A stretch of 64,000 bases of DNA from Verrucomicrobiaceae bacterium UBA2429 (GTDB lineage Bacteria; Verrucomicrobiota; Verrucomicrobiia; Verrucomicrobiales; Verrucomicrobiaceae). The translations under genes and the position numbers were made by a program. Positions 7,576 through 16,793 of this stretch are shown piece by piece; the stretch's first letter is position 1; the number at the start of each line of letters is the position of its first letter. Where the stretch lies: positions 1 to 64,000 of the forward strand of contig DDQZ01000061.1 of the NCBI GenBank assembly GCA_002343505.1, given 5' to 3'. The notes beneath the pieces are model-generated. The model did no database searches and was not told where the DNA came from. It saw nothing but the letters and a program-made list of their open reading frames with translations.

Positions 7576-10500
7576 TCACCACTTCCCGGTCATGCCCATG
7601 GTGTAGGTGGTGCCGGTCTGCGTGACGGCGAAGGGCAGGCCGCCTTCGAAATAGCGCTCGCGCGGCTGGTTGAGCAGGTTGCTCACACGCAGATTGAAGG
7701 ACCAGTGCTCGGTGATCTGCTTGCTGAAGGCCAGATCCAGAGAGGTGAAGGGACGCTGGTAGATGTCCGGCGTCAGGTTCGACTCGAACTGGCCGCCGAC
7801 GGTGTAGAGCAGCGGGCCGGTGACGTTGAGCAGGATGGCGCTGGTGAGTCCCCAGTCCTTGATCTCGTGGGTGAGGTTGGCGTTGAAGGTGTAGTCTGGC
7901 TGGCCCTGGAGCGGGCGGTCCAGGGAAAGGCCGGCGCGCTCGCGGATCTCGCGGCTGTTCTGGCTCAGCTCGACCTTGGAGAAGACAAAGCCGTAGTTCA
8001 GCCCGAAGGAGAAGCCCTCCAGAGTTTCCATGAGCCGGCCGAGGTCCTTGTACATCTCGATCTCGAAACCATAGACCACGGCGCGCTCCTCGTTTTCCGC
8101 CGTGTTGAAGACGCCGAGGTTCACGAACTCGATGGGCTTGTCTATGCTTTTGGCGAAGAGGGAGATGGCAAACTGGTCCCCCGGCGCGGGATTGTATTCC
8201 CAGCGCAGGTCGTAGTTCATGATGGAGGACATCTGCAGCGCGGGATTGCCGACGAAGAAGTTCCCGGTTTCCGGGTCGCGTGAGAAAACGAGGGCGATCT
8301 CCTTGAACGTGGGGCGCGCGATGGTGCGGCTGACCGAGGAGCGGATGGACATTTTGTCGGCGATCTCCCAGCGGTTCGACATGCTGGGCAGAAGGTCGGT
8401 GCGGTTGAGTTCGAAGTTGTCCGACTTGCCACTGGCGAAATTGCTGCCCCCGTCACCAATGCGCTCCACACTGACCGTCATGCGCGTGGCTTCCACGCGC
8501 GCGCCGACGGTGGTCTCGAACTTTTTGTTCAGGTTGAACGTGAAAGAGCCGTATGCCGCCGGTATCGTTTGATAAGCAGTGTAAACTTCGCGCGCGGGAA
8601 TGTTAAAAGCGCGCGCCAGGAAGAAGTTGTCGCGCACAAGGTCCCCACCAAGACCATTCGGATCACGAGTCTGATCAACCAGGTCAATGCCGCCAAGCAA
8701 GTCACCGAGGGTAAGCATGCGGCGGTCGTCAGGGCTGGGTGGAAGGGTGAGTAGAGGAGTGCCTGGAGCCAGGCCGAGGAAATTGGCCACCAGCAGACCA
8801 TCCGGCAGACCCACATACTCGAAGTTGTCGGTTTTATAATCACGCGTGCTGTGGTCGAAGTTGCCGCCGAATTTGAACTTGGTGCCGCCGTCCCCGTTCT
8901 TCGCCTCCTCGTCGAGCGGGATTTCGAAGTTTAACGCCACATTGTAGTTCGTGTCGTCGAGCCGGCGCCAGGTGCGCTCGAAGTCGGGCGGCGCTGGGTC
9001 GCCGGGGCCGACGTAAGCGTTGATGCTGGGGTCGGTGCTGAAGGCATAGTTGGCCTTGCGCAAGTCGGGCTGGTTCTGGGACGACATGCTGTAGGCGATG
9101 AGCCAGTCCATTTTGATATCGCTCATGCCGGGCATGACGTGCTCGCCAGTGAGCTGAAGTGTCTGAAGACGGCGCTCGGTGTAAAACATGAACTCGCGGA
9201 AGATCATCAACTCGGTGAGGGTGAGCGAGGGGCCGAAGGCGAAGATGGCATCATCCTGGGCGGAGAGGTTGGCGAACCAGGTGAGGGTGACACTATTTTC
9301 GGGATTGAACTCCAGCGAGGCGCTGAGCAAAGCACCTGCGAGCAGACTCTCCGTTCCGCGCTGGAAGTCGAACTGCTGCGTAGGCTGGGCGACACCGGCC
9401 CCGATGTTGGCAAAGCCGCGCTCACCCACTTCGGCGGTGTATTTTTTGCCATAGGTGAAGCCGCCGATCAGACCGAGCGTGCCGCCCATGAAGTCCTCAA
9501 AACGCGTGCCGCCAATGGCGCTAAAGCTGAAGTCCATGGGCGCGTCCTTGTAGCTGGTGCCCATGGCGCGGTCCCGCAAGGCGATGGCCGCGGCGCGGGA
9601 GTTGGCGGAAAGGCGCGCCGCCTCGATGTCGGCGGGCGAGAGGGCGGGATCGTTGAAAGTCAGCGCGGCGGAGCTGTTGGGCATGGCGTTGATGTCCTGC
9701 ATGATGGAGGGCATTTCGCGGGAACCCGCGTCTCCAAGAAAGCCCGTGCCGCCGCCTTTGTAGCTCAAGAACTGGCCGCTGCCGGTGGACAGCGTGTTGT
9801 AGCCGTAAGACATGGAGATGTTAAGAAAGGGCTCTTTCGGAATGCGCTTGGTGATGATGTTCAGGTAGCCGCCAGTGGATTCGCCAGGCATGGAGGGCAC
9901 TGCGGTTTTCGAGCTGACGACCGTCTCGATGAGACCTGTGGGGAAGATGTCAATGTTCACCGCGCGCTTGTCGGGGTCCGAGCTGGGCAGGCGCGCGCCA
10001 TTGAGCACGACGACGTTGTAACGGTCGCTCAATCCGCGCACGACGACGTAGCGGCTGTCCACCACGGCGGTGCTGGCCAGGCGCTTGAGCGCGCCGCCGA
10101 TGTCGCCGGAGGAGCCGGCGCTTTTCAGCAGCTCCGGCGAGATGGCGCTGGCGAAGGACTGCAAGGACGCGCCGATGCTCAGGGGCACGACATTGCTCTC
10201 ATCCGTGATGAGGTCCTGCACGGTGAACTCATCCAGCTCAACGACCTCGGCCGTCATTTCAATGTCCAGCTCCCGCACACTGCCGGCGCTGACGACCACG
10301 CCGCTCTGGCTGGTGCGGATATAACCCTCCGCTGTCGCCGCCAGGCGATACACGCCTGGTGCCAGATCATTGACGAAAAAGCGCCCATCCTTGTCCGTGC
10401 GCACATTTTGCCCCCCAGGCTCAAGATTGATGACGACCTCCGGCACGCCGACATAAAAGTCCGCGTCCTTCACCGAGCCGCGCAAACCACCGCGCAGGGA

Positions 10501-10590
10501 GTCCTGGGCGCGTGCGGGAGGACAGCAGCAGAGACAAAAGCCTGCGGCGGTGAGACAGAGGAAAAAGAAGGAGTTCCGCTCGAAGTTCAT
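7576..10590 (-). CDS. TonB-dependent outer-membrane receptor with N-terminal carboxypeptidase-regulatory-like domain
   Basis: A 1004-residue outer-membrane receptor. A signal peptide ends near P-A-R-A-Q-D. A carboxypeptidase-regulatory-like beta-sandwich follows (about residues 30-115, with D-K-D-G-R-F-F-V-N-D-L-A-P-G-V-Y-R), then the plug domain (S-R-Y-V-V-V-R-G-L-S-D-R-Y; V-N-I-D-I-F-P-T; G-G-Y-L-N-I-I-T-K) and a long beta-barrel ending in M-G-M-T-G-K-W, a terminal aromatic of outer-membrane barrels. It resembles the Xanthomonas-Caulobacter (TIGR01782-like) branch. Ligand unknown. A GTG at 10614 would overlap the preceding gene by 8 bp and add an octapeptide; ATG 10590 gives a better signal peptide. 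It is the last gene of the secreted-protein cluster, downstream of an intercistronic hairpin that should lower its expression. Confidence 0.92.
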   Translation of the reverse strand: MNFERNSFFFLCLTAAGFCLCCCPPARAQDSLRGGLRGSVKDADFYVGVPEVVINLEPGGQNVRTDKDGRFFVNDLAPGVYRLAATAEGYIRTSQSGVVVSAGSVRELDIEMTAEVVELDEFTVQDLITDESNVVPLSIGASLQSFASAISPELLKSAGSSGDIGGALKRLASTAVVDSRYVVVRGLSDRYNVVVLNGARLPSSDPDKRAVNIDIFPTGLIETVVSSKTAVPSMPGESTGGYLNIITKRIPKEPFLNISMSYGYNTLSTGSGQFLSYKGGGTGFLGDAGSREMPSIMQDINAMPNSSAALTFNDPALSPADIEAARLSANSRAAAIALRDRAMGTSYKDAPMDFSFSAIGGTRFEDFMGGTLGLIGGFTYGKKYTAEVGERGFANIGAGVAQPTQQFDFQRGTESLLAGALLSASLEFNPENSVTLTWFANLSAQDDAIFAFGPSLTLTELMIFREFMFYTERRLQTLQLTGEHVMPGMSDIKMDWLIAYSMSSQNQPDLRKANYAFSTDPSINAYVGPGDPAPPDFERTWRRLDDTNYNVALNFEIPLDEEAKNGDGGTKFKFGGNFDHSTRDYKTDNFEYVGLPDGLLVANFLGLAPGTPLLTLPPSPDDRRMLTLGDLLGGIDLVDQTRDPNGLGGDLVRDNFFLARAFNIPAREVYTAYQTIPAAYGSFTFNLNKKFETTVGARVEATRMTVSVERIGDGGSNFASGKSDNFELNRTDLLPSMSNRWEIADKMSIRSSVSRTIARPTFKEIALVFSRDPETGNFFVGNPALQMSSIMNYDLRWEYNPAPGDQFAISLFAKSIDKPIEFVNLGVFNTAENEERAVVYGFEIEMYKDLGRLMETLEGFSFGLNYGFVFSKVELSQNSREIRERAGLSLDRPLQGQPDYTFNANLTHEIKDWGLTSAILLNVTGPLLYTVGGQFESNLTPDIYQRPFTSLDLAFSKQITEHWSFNLRVSNLLNQPRERYFEGGLPFAVTQTGTTYTMGMTGKW

Positions 10591-10606
10591 GCTCGCATCC
10601 GCCCGC

Positions 10607-11893
10607 TCATTCACCTGCCGCCGCCGGCAGTCCCGCCATTTCCGCCAATTTTTTGTTCACATTCTCCGGCAAAACGCGCCCGGTGCGCGCATGACAGAGG
10701 CTGATCTCCACCGCGCCGGCGAGGCCCGTGCGCCGGTTCGGATTTTCCGCCGCGCTTGTCACCGCCTCATTGAGCAATGCCGCCGCTTTGTCTCTCTCAC
10801 CCGACAGCTCCTGCGCCGCGGCCAGCCAGGCGAAGGCAAACGGGTGATGCATCCCGTCCATGCGGCGCACCGCCGCCTCCGTCTCAGCCAGCAGGGGCGG
10901 CATGTCCGAGGCGCGGCCCCTCAGCGCCCAAAGACGCGCCACATGCCACATCAGCCGGGCCTGCTCCTCATGCGGAGCCGCGAGCCGATCTTCGACGACA
11001 TTAAATAGACGGCGGGCCAGGTATTCGTGCCCGGCCTGGAAAAATCCGACGGCGGTTTCCACCAGCACTTCGGCCTTGGGCACGTTCGAGATGGCCAGCA
11101 CCTCAATGCCGCTTTCCACAAGCGCCGTGCCCAGCGCCTGCTGGCGCGCATCCGTGGAGGCGAGCCTTTCCAACGCCTGGCCGAACAAACGGCGTGACAC
11201 CTCCAGCAATGCGGGGACGGGCTTCCCGCGTGTTTTGGCATCCTGGCCGGAGCGCAGGCGGGCCAGGTCAAAGACGCCGGTTTTCGCGGACTCGAGCGTC
11301 ATGAGCGCCGCGCCCGAGGCGAAGCGTGTCTCCGGATCGCGAATGCTCTCCCACCAGACGCGCGTGACATCCTCATCGATCTCCAGCAAGGCTCCCGCAT
11401 GGACCAGCCGGGCCAGCACCAGCTCCGCCTGCCAGGGTTTGATCATGCCTGTCATGCCCGCGGCGAGCATCACCAGCCCGCGTGCCTGCCCGCGATCTTT
11501 GCCCGCTTCTTTTTCCGCGATCTCCACCAGCAGCAGGGCGGCCCGGTAATCCGTGAGACGCGCCGCCAGCGCGCGGGCGGTGCCGGTTCTGCCCTGGCGG
11601 ACGGCTTGACGACCGCAATCATGCAGCAGCCGGTTTTGTGTCTCGGTGTCGCCGCTGACCAGGGAGGCGGCCCGTACAGCCAGGCTCAGTGGATCGTCAG
11701 CGGAGGCGGAGGGCAAATCCATGCCGTCTGGCTGCAGGCGCACACTCTGGCGAACCTCGGGAGGCAGCCCCTCCAGCGCTTTTTCGATGCCGGCCTGGTC
11801 CTGCCCGCGCGCATGAGCTGCGGCGGCTTGAAAAAGCAGGACCGAAAGGGCGGCGCTGGCAGCGGGACGAAGGGAAAATGAAATGAAGCTCAT
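10607..11893 (-). CDS. Secreted alpha-helical repeat protein of unknown function
   Basis: A 428-residue protein with an N-terminal signal peptide (hydrophobic run then A-A-H-A-R-G-Q). The rest is alanine- and leucine-rich and regularly helical, with repeated A-x-x-L-x-x-A pairs that suggest degenerate TPR or ARM-like repeats; no catalytic motif is visible. I start it at ATG 11893 because an intercistronic hairpin (11901-11933) lies immediately upstream and the longer frame from 11932 would translate through it. It precedes the TonB-dependent receptor by about 16 bp, so it is probably a periplasmic partner of that receptor. I do not recognise a named family. Confidence 0.6.
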   Translation of the reverse strand: MSFISFSLRPAASAALSVLLFQAAAAHARGQDQAGIEKALEGLPPEVRQSVRLQPDGMDLPSASADDPLSLAVRAASLVSGDTETQNRLLHDCGRQAVRQGRTGTARALAARLTDYRAALLLVEIAEKEAGKDRGQARGLVMLAAGMTGMIKPWQAELVLARLVHAGALLEIDEDVTRVWWESIRDPETRFASGAALMTLESAKTGVFDLARLRSGQDAKTRGKPVPALLEVSRRLFGQALERLASTDARQQALGTALVESGIEVLAISNVPKAEVLVETAVGFFQAGHEYLARRLFNVVEDRLAAPHEEQARLMWHVARLWALRGRASDMPPLLAETEAAVRRMDGMHHPFAFAWLAAAQELSGERDKAAALLNEAVTSAAENPNRRTGLAGAVEISLCHARTGRVLPENVNKKLAEMAGLPAAAGE

Positions 11894-11900
11894 GAAACGG

Positions 11901-11933
11901 AAAAGGTGGGACGATGCCTGGCACCGTCCCACC
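11901..11933 (-). terminator. Intercistronic hairpin with short U-run (attenuator or terminator)
   Basis: On the minus strand GGTGGGACG (11933-11925) pairs perfectly with CGTCCCACC (11913-11905), and three more pairs are possible inside. TTTT (11904-11901) follows directly. The hairpin sits between the stop of the beta-helix gene and the start of the helical-repeat/receptor gene pair. The U-run is short, so partial termination or mRNA end-protection is more likely than complete termination. Confidence 0.6.
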
Positions 11934-11960
11934 GGGGGTATTCAAAGGGTTCGAGGTCGC

Positions 11961-13895
11961 TTACAGGCCATAGACACGGTAGAGAACAGTGTCGTCCTCA
12001 TCACTGGTGGTGTCAGTGTGAACGACGATGCCATCGGTGCCGACCAGAGGCTCGGTGGTGAGCACGGCCCACCTTTTGCCATCGGCGGATTTTTCGACCA
12101 CATAGCGCACACCGCCCACGGACTGGAAGCTGACCGTCGGATTGCCGCCAGACACGCCAAGACTGATTTCCGGACGTGCGAGATTGTCATCCACGAAGGC
12201 TTCGAGGGCGTGAAGCGAGGTCCAGCCGAACATCTGGTTGTTGTCGCGCATCGAGCCGGCGAAGGCCGCGTTGACAAGCCCGCCCGGCAGGGCCACGGCG
12301 AAGGGCACATTGCCGTAAGCGGCGGCGGCGGGATCAAGGCGGGGATCAAGTCCGTTCTTGGTGTAGAGCGGGCACGGCACCACCGGGTTCGAGACGGCCG
12401 AGAAGCGCCACGGAGTGCGGATCTGGGAGACACCTGGGAAGGTGAGCGCGTTGACCTGGCTGAGAATCGGGATGACTACCCCGCCGACTGTGGCGGTGGT
12501 CGCGCCCACGCTCACTGTGCTGCTGGCGGGCAGAGGGTTGCCAGCCGTGGCCGTGGCGCGGTAGGCAAAGATGTTGCTCCAGGTCAGAAGGGTGGTGATG
12601 GCGCCGCCGCCGGTCTCCGCCGCGCGGCTGACGGCGTTGACATTTTCGATGACGCCGTTGTGCATCGCCACATGGGCCTCCAGCTTGGGGTTGAGGCCCT
12701 CGAACTTCGTGCCGCCGGTGAGCATGGTGAAATTGTAAAGGCTGATGTCCGTCATCGGCAGGCGGTCGCCGTTGTCAGGCTCGCCGCCGTCCCACTCCAT
12801 GAGCTTGTCATACTGGTAGTCGGAGCCGGACTCGATCTGGCCGATGGTGCCGTTGCTGCCGGTGTGGCCGCTGCGCAGGGCGCCGCCGGAGGTGTTGATG
12901 GTGCCCTGGATGACGGTCCAGAACTGATGGTCGCCGCGAAAGCCCTCGTCACCGTCGAAAGCGTCGTCCTGATTGGCGCTGGAGAAGAGGTGGCGGGTGT
13001 CGTGCTTGCCGCCGAACCACTCAAAGCCGTCGTCCTTGTTCTGGTAAACTTCGCAATGCTCGAAGGTGAAGCCCGTGCCGACACCGCAGATGGTGATGCC
13101 ATTGATCTCGTTGCCGACGGCGGCGGCGCCGATCACGAATCCGCCGTAGCGGTTCACCACATAGCGCATCACACCGCTGTCGTCATCGTCGTCCGTGCCG
13201 CCGTAAATGGTAAGCTCGCTGTTGAGCACGTTGCTGCCGGAGCCGCTGGATAGACCCTCGGGGTAGTCCGTGCCGACACCCGCGTTCTGAATGCGGCGGA
13301 AGTTTTCCGTCAGGCTGTCGCCGTGGGCGTCCCAGATGCCGTTGGCGTCCGCATCCGTGTTGCCGGTGTTGGCGGCGACGTGGCCGCGGCCGCAAAGGAT
13401 GATGCCGCCCCATTGACCACTCTTGGCGAAGCCGTTGTTGCCGCTGGGGCCGCCAGGGCTGTAGTCGTTGTTGGCGAGCGCTGTCACGTCAATGACGCGG
13501 CCCAGCAGGTTGGTGACTGAAGCGGGAACCGTGGCGGCGCCGCCGGGGACGTTGGGATCATCAATCGAGGTGAAGATGATGGGGGCGTCCACGGTGCCGT
13601 TGGCGACCAGCTTGCTGCCCCGCGCAATGACGAGGGAGCCGGGCTCTTCCGCAATGTCGGACTCCAAAGCGCGCAGGCCGCGGATGATGGTGCCCGGCTC
13701 GATGGTGAGCTTGGCGCCGTTGGAGACGATGATGACGCGTCCGAGAATGTACACGTTGTCGCGCGTCCAGCGGGTGTCCGTGGTGATGCGATTATCAGTC
13801 GCCGAACCGACGACAATGAAGTCGGCCCGGGCCTCGTTGAGCGTCCCGGCGGCAAACGCCGCGGCTAGGAAGGTGGCTTTGATCGTGTGTTTCAT
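11961..13895 (-). CDS. Large secreted beta-helix-like protein
   Basis: A 644-residue exported protein. ATG 13895 opens a clear signal peptide (K-A-T-F-L-A-A-A-F-A-A-G then E-A-R-A-D); the frame upstream to 14057 runs antiparallel over non-homologous sequence. The body has strand-turn repeats rich in G, N and D, such as L-T-I-E-P-G-T-I-I-R-G, G-Q-W-G-G-I-I-L-C-G-R-G, and G-T-G-F-T-F-E-H-C-E-V-Y-Q-N-K-D-D-G-F-E, typical of right-handed beta-helices. The C-terminus has a Y-V-V-E-K-S-A-D-G-K-R-W segment frequent in exported verrucomicrobial proteins. Homologues next to TonB receptors are often mislabelled as transporters; no function is established. It lies 49 bp after the Ig-like gene and before the 11901-11933 hairpin, so it should be made in larger amounts than the receptor. 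Confidence 0.75.
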   Translation of the reverse strand: MKHTIKATFLAAAFAAGTLNEARADFIVVGSATDNRITTDTRWTRDNVYILGRVIIVSNGAKLTIEPGTIIRGLRALESDIAEEPGSLVIARGSKLVANGTVDAPIIFTSIDDPNVPGGAATVPASVTNLLGRVIDVTALANNDYSPGGPSGNNGFAKSGQWGGIILCGRGHVAANTGNTDADANGIWDAHGDSLTENFRRIQNAGVGTDYPEGLSSGSGSNVLNSELTIYGGTDDDDDSGVMRYVVNRYGGFVIGAAAVGNEINGITICGVGTGFTFEHCEVYQNKDDGFEWFGGKHDTRHLFSSANQDDAFDGDEGFRGDHQFWTVIQGTINTSGGALRSGHTGSNGTIGQIESGSDYQYDKLMEWDGGEPDNGDRLPMTDISLYNFTMLTGGTKFEGLNPKLEAHVAMHNGVIENVNAVSRAAETGGGAITTLLTWSNIFAYRATATAGNPLPASSTVSVGATTATVGGVVIPILSQVNALTFPGVSQIRTPWRFSAVSNPVVPCPLYTKNGLDPRLDPAAAAYGNVPFAVALPGGLVNAAFAGSMRDNNQMFGWTSLHALEAFVDDNLARPEISLGVSGGNPTVSFQSVGGVRYVVEKSADGKRWAVLTTEPLVGTDGIVVHTDTTSDEDDTVLYRVYGL

Positions 13896-13944
13896 GATAT
13901 GTTTCAAAATGCGAGTTCTTGTGCGTTGCTCGAACCTGTGCTCA

Positions 13945-16761
13945 TCAAGGGATTCCGAGAGTAACCAAACCGGACTGCACCGGGCTGGTGGTGGTGCCAG
14001 GAACCTGGGTGAGCATGAACCAGCCGAATCCTTCCCAGGATCCCATTTCCCCGCCATTGCGGATCACATGCCCCTGGAACTTCACGGTCTTGTTCGCCAC
14101 CCCGTCATAGGTGAAGGTGCCGCTGAAGATGCCTTTGGCGGCGTTCACGACCAGCTTGGTAAGCCGCGGCGGATTGGCGGTGTTGACCTGTACCTTGTTG
14201 CCCGCCTGGAGAGTGACATTGATGTCAGGGCGCGCGGGTGTGTTGGCGGGGCTGAGACCCGCGTCACTGAATTCGAGTAGCGCGGCTGTGTCCGCGGCAA
14301 GATCAAGGATGCGGCGGTTTTTGTCGGTGATGGCGTAGCGGCCACCGGCGATCGTGAGGTCGCCCGAGGCCAGGTTGAAGCTGGCGGCATAGGCGCGCGT
14401 CTTTATGCTGGTATTCGCAGGGCGCCTCCAGGTGAGCGTGCCGCCGACGGTGTCCTTGATGACCGCATCACCAGGATTGAGCTGGAGGTTGCCGACGATG
14501 GAGCCTCTCAGCGGCGTGTAGAGCAGATTGAAAAGCAGCACCTGTCCGGTGGGGCCGACAAAGGTGGAGCCGGTGATCTTCTCGCCGTCGCCAGTGGTGC
14601 CGACGATGGTAACGGAGCCATCAGGCTTGATCGTGAGGGTGGCCAGGGTGGCGCCCTTGGGCCGGGTGGCGGAGTCGCCGCTGGCGGTGACGGCCACATT
14701 GTAAATGCCGGGGAAGGTGGCCGTGGGGTTCTTGGAGTCGAACTTGCGGCGCCAGCCTGTGACCGTGGTGGAGCGGATCCCGGTCTGACCGGGAACAAGG
14801 AAGGCATCCCGCAAGACAGCGCTGGAGAGCACCTTGCGCGCCGTGTCACCGTTATCCGGCGTCTGGATAGTGAAGACAAACTCCAGCGGAACGAAGTTGA
14901 GACCGGGGCGGCGGATCAGGATGGTGGCCGTGGGCGAGGCCGCGCCGGGGTTGTTAAGGAAACCAGTGAATTTGATGGGTTTGGCATCCCCAAGGAAAAG
15001 GTTTCCTGAGAGGGAGCCAAGCGTGGTGATCAGCATGTCAATGCGGCCACCCAGATTGTTGGTGTGAGAGTACCCGCCCGAGAACGTGGAGCGCGCGATC
15101 CAGGCGGTGTAAGCGCCGTTCAGATTGGCCAGGATGTTGTTCACGAGAATCGTCGCGGGACGCGTAACCTTGTCCTTGCCATTCGTGATGGTGATTGTGA
15201 GGTTGAAGGGAACCAGCGGGTCCTTGTTCAACGCCATGGGGCGACCGCTCACAAACCCGGTCTGAGGATGGCAAACCATGCCCTTGGGCAAGCCGCTGAC
15301 CGCGAAAAGGGAGGCTCCGTTCGCAGGTATCTGAAAAGGAGTGTAATCCTGGCCGATGGTGGCGGGCGGCAGAACAATGAGATTGTCAACGGTGGTGAAT
15401 GTGGGCGCGCCATTGAAGACGGAGAGATTGAAATCACCAGATTCAAGCGAGTCAAAGCCGGCCACGGCATTGCCAGCGAAGATTTGGCAGGTGTAGACGT
15501 CGCCATCGTTACCGTTAGTGAGACCTTTGATGCCGAGACTTTTGGTGGTGACGCCGGAGAACTGGCCGCCGTTCGTGAGATCCACACCATTGCGTTTCCA
15601 CTGGAACCGGGCGGCTTTGCCGAAATAGATGGCATTGATTTTGACCGTTCCACCGACGGGTCCCCCGATTTCGCGCGTCTGGACGTCAATGACCACCACT
15701 TCAGCCACGAGGCTGTTTGTGGAGCCACCGCCCTGGATCGCAGCGGCATTGGTCGCCACGCAAATGTAGGGACCGGCATCATCCGGGCGGGCATTGGCAA
15801 TTTCGATCTGCGGGTCTGTGGCACCCGGGAGGCTGGCTTTATTTTTCCACTGGTAGTTGACCCCGTTTGGGCTGACAGCCAGCGCGTTCAAAGTGATGGC
15901 GGATCCTATGGCCACGACATCTGACACGGGCTGCATGGTGAATGTGGGTTTGATCCCAAGCACCTGCAACGGCACGACGTTGGTGGTGACGACCACAGTG
16001 TCATCGGTGACAACGCAGTCATAATTTCCCGTGTTCTTCGTCGTGACAGAGGGAATGACCAATGTCTCGCTGTTCGCCTTGGAGATGTTTTTCCCGTTCA
16101 GACGCCACTGGTATTTGATGCCGTTGAATGACGAATCGGCAATGGCTGTGAACGTCACTGCGGTGCCTTGGAAGATCACCTCATCCTCCGGTGTGCGGGA
16201 GGCGGTGGCATCGGTAACACGATAGTCATCACCCACGGTCGTATGGGCGTTGGCCGCGCCGCCGATGTCGGCGCCGTCCGCCAGATCGCCGACATGGGCC
16301 ACAAGGTCCATGACACCCGTGTCGGGGCTGACGAAGCTGTGGTTCGGAAAGATGCCATCCGGAGTGACAAAGGTCTGGCTGGTGGAAAAGACCGCCTGCT
16401 GGGGAGCAGTGGCCGCGGTCGCGCCATTCAATATCCAAACATGGATCTTTTTGCCGTCCATGGATCCCGTTTCGTAGTCGAAGTCGAGATCAAAAAAGCC
16501 GCGCTGGCCATCCACAAACAGAGGGGCTGTGGATTGCGCCACCTGGGTGAAATCGGCATTGAGCTGGGCAAATGTCTTGCCGCTGAAATCATAGGCGTCA
16601 GGAAAGTAGCCGAAGCGAACTGTGGCAGTGCTGATGCCCACCAGGCCGTTGCTGGGGGCGATGCCGTTGCCGAGGTTGCTGGCGAAAAGCCTGGCCGGAG
16701 CCGCCTGGACAGCTCCTTGCAGGCACAGCATCAAAGCGGCGGTTAGAAGAATTTTTTTCAT
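13945..16761 (-). CDS. Secreted protein with tandem immunoglobulin-like domains
   Basis: A 938-residue exported protein. The signal peptide ends near V-Q-A-A-P. After an N-terminal domain of about 170 residues come Ig-like repeats recognisable by the W of the core strand and the late Y-x-C: Y-Q-W-R-L-N-G...N-Y-D-C-V-V; Y-Q-W-K-N-K...P-Y-I-C-V-A-T-N; F-Q-W-K-R-N-G...V-Y-T-C-Q-I. A putative-Ig/cadherin-like section follows (P-A-N-G-A-S-L-F-A-V-S-G-L-P-K-G), then two similar beta-rich modules with F-x-G-x-L-x-x-x-G and V-T-G-W-R-R-K. Such architectures are common in verrucomicrobial surface proteins for adhesion or matrix building. It lies 32 bp after the TIGR02597-like gene. Confidence 0.82.
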   Translation of the reverse strand: MKKILLTAALMLCLQGAVQAAPARLFASNLGNGIAPSNGLVGISTATVRFGYFPDAYDFSGKTFAQLNADFTQVAQSTAPLFVDGQRGFFDLDFDYETGSMDGKKIHVWILNGATAATAPQQAVFSTSQTFVTPDGIFPNHSFVSPDTGVMDLVAHVGDLADGADIGGAANAHTTVGDDYRVTDATASRTPEDEVIFQGTAVTFTAIADSSFNGIKYQWRLNGKNISKANSETLVIPSVTTKNTGNYDCVVTDDTVVVTTNVVPLQVLGIKPTFTMQPVSDVVAIGSAITLNALAVSPNGVNYQWKNKASLPGATDPQIEIANARPDDAGPYICVATNAAAIQGGGSTNSLVAEVVVIDVQTREIGGPVGGTVKINAIYFGKAARFQWKRNGVDLTNGGQFSGVTTKSLGIKGLTNGNDGDVYTCQIFAGNAVAGFDSLESGDFNLSVFNGAPTFTTVDNLIVLPPATIGQDYTPFQIPANGASLFAVSGLPKGMVCHPQTGFVSGRPMALNKDPLVPFNLTITITNGKDKVTRPATILVNNILANLNGAYTAWIARSTFSGGYSHTNNLGGRIDMLITTLGSLSGNLFLGDAKPIKFTGFLNNPGAASPTATILIRRPGLNFVPLEFVFTIQTPDNGDTARKVLSSAVLRDAFLVPGQTGIRSTTVTGWRRKFDSKNPTATFPGIYNVAVTASGDSATRPKGATLATLTIKPDGSVTIVGTTGDGEKITGSTFVGPTGQVLLFNLLYTPLRGSIVGNLQLNPGDAVIKDTVGGTLTWRRPANTSIKTRAYAASFNLASGDLTIAGGRYAITDKNRRILDLAADTAALLEFSDAGLSPANTPARPDINVTLQAGNKVQVNTANPPRLTKLVVNAAKGIFSGTFTYDGVANKTVKFQGHVIRNGGEMGSWEGFGWFMLTQVPGTTTSPVQSGLVTLGIP

Positions 16762-16793
16762 GAGTGGAGTCAGGTTGAGATGGGGTGCGGGGT

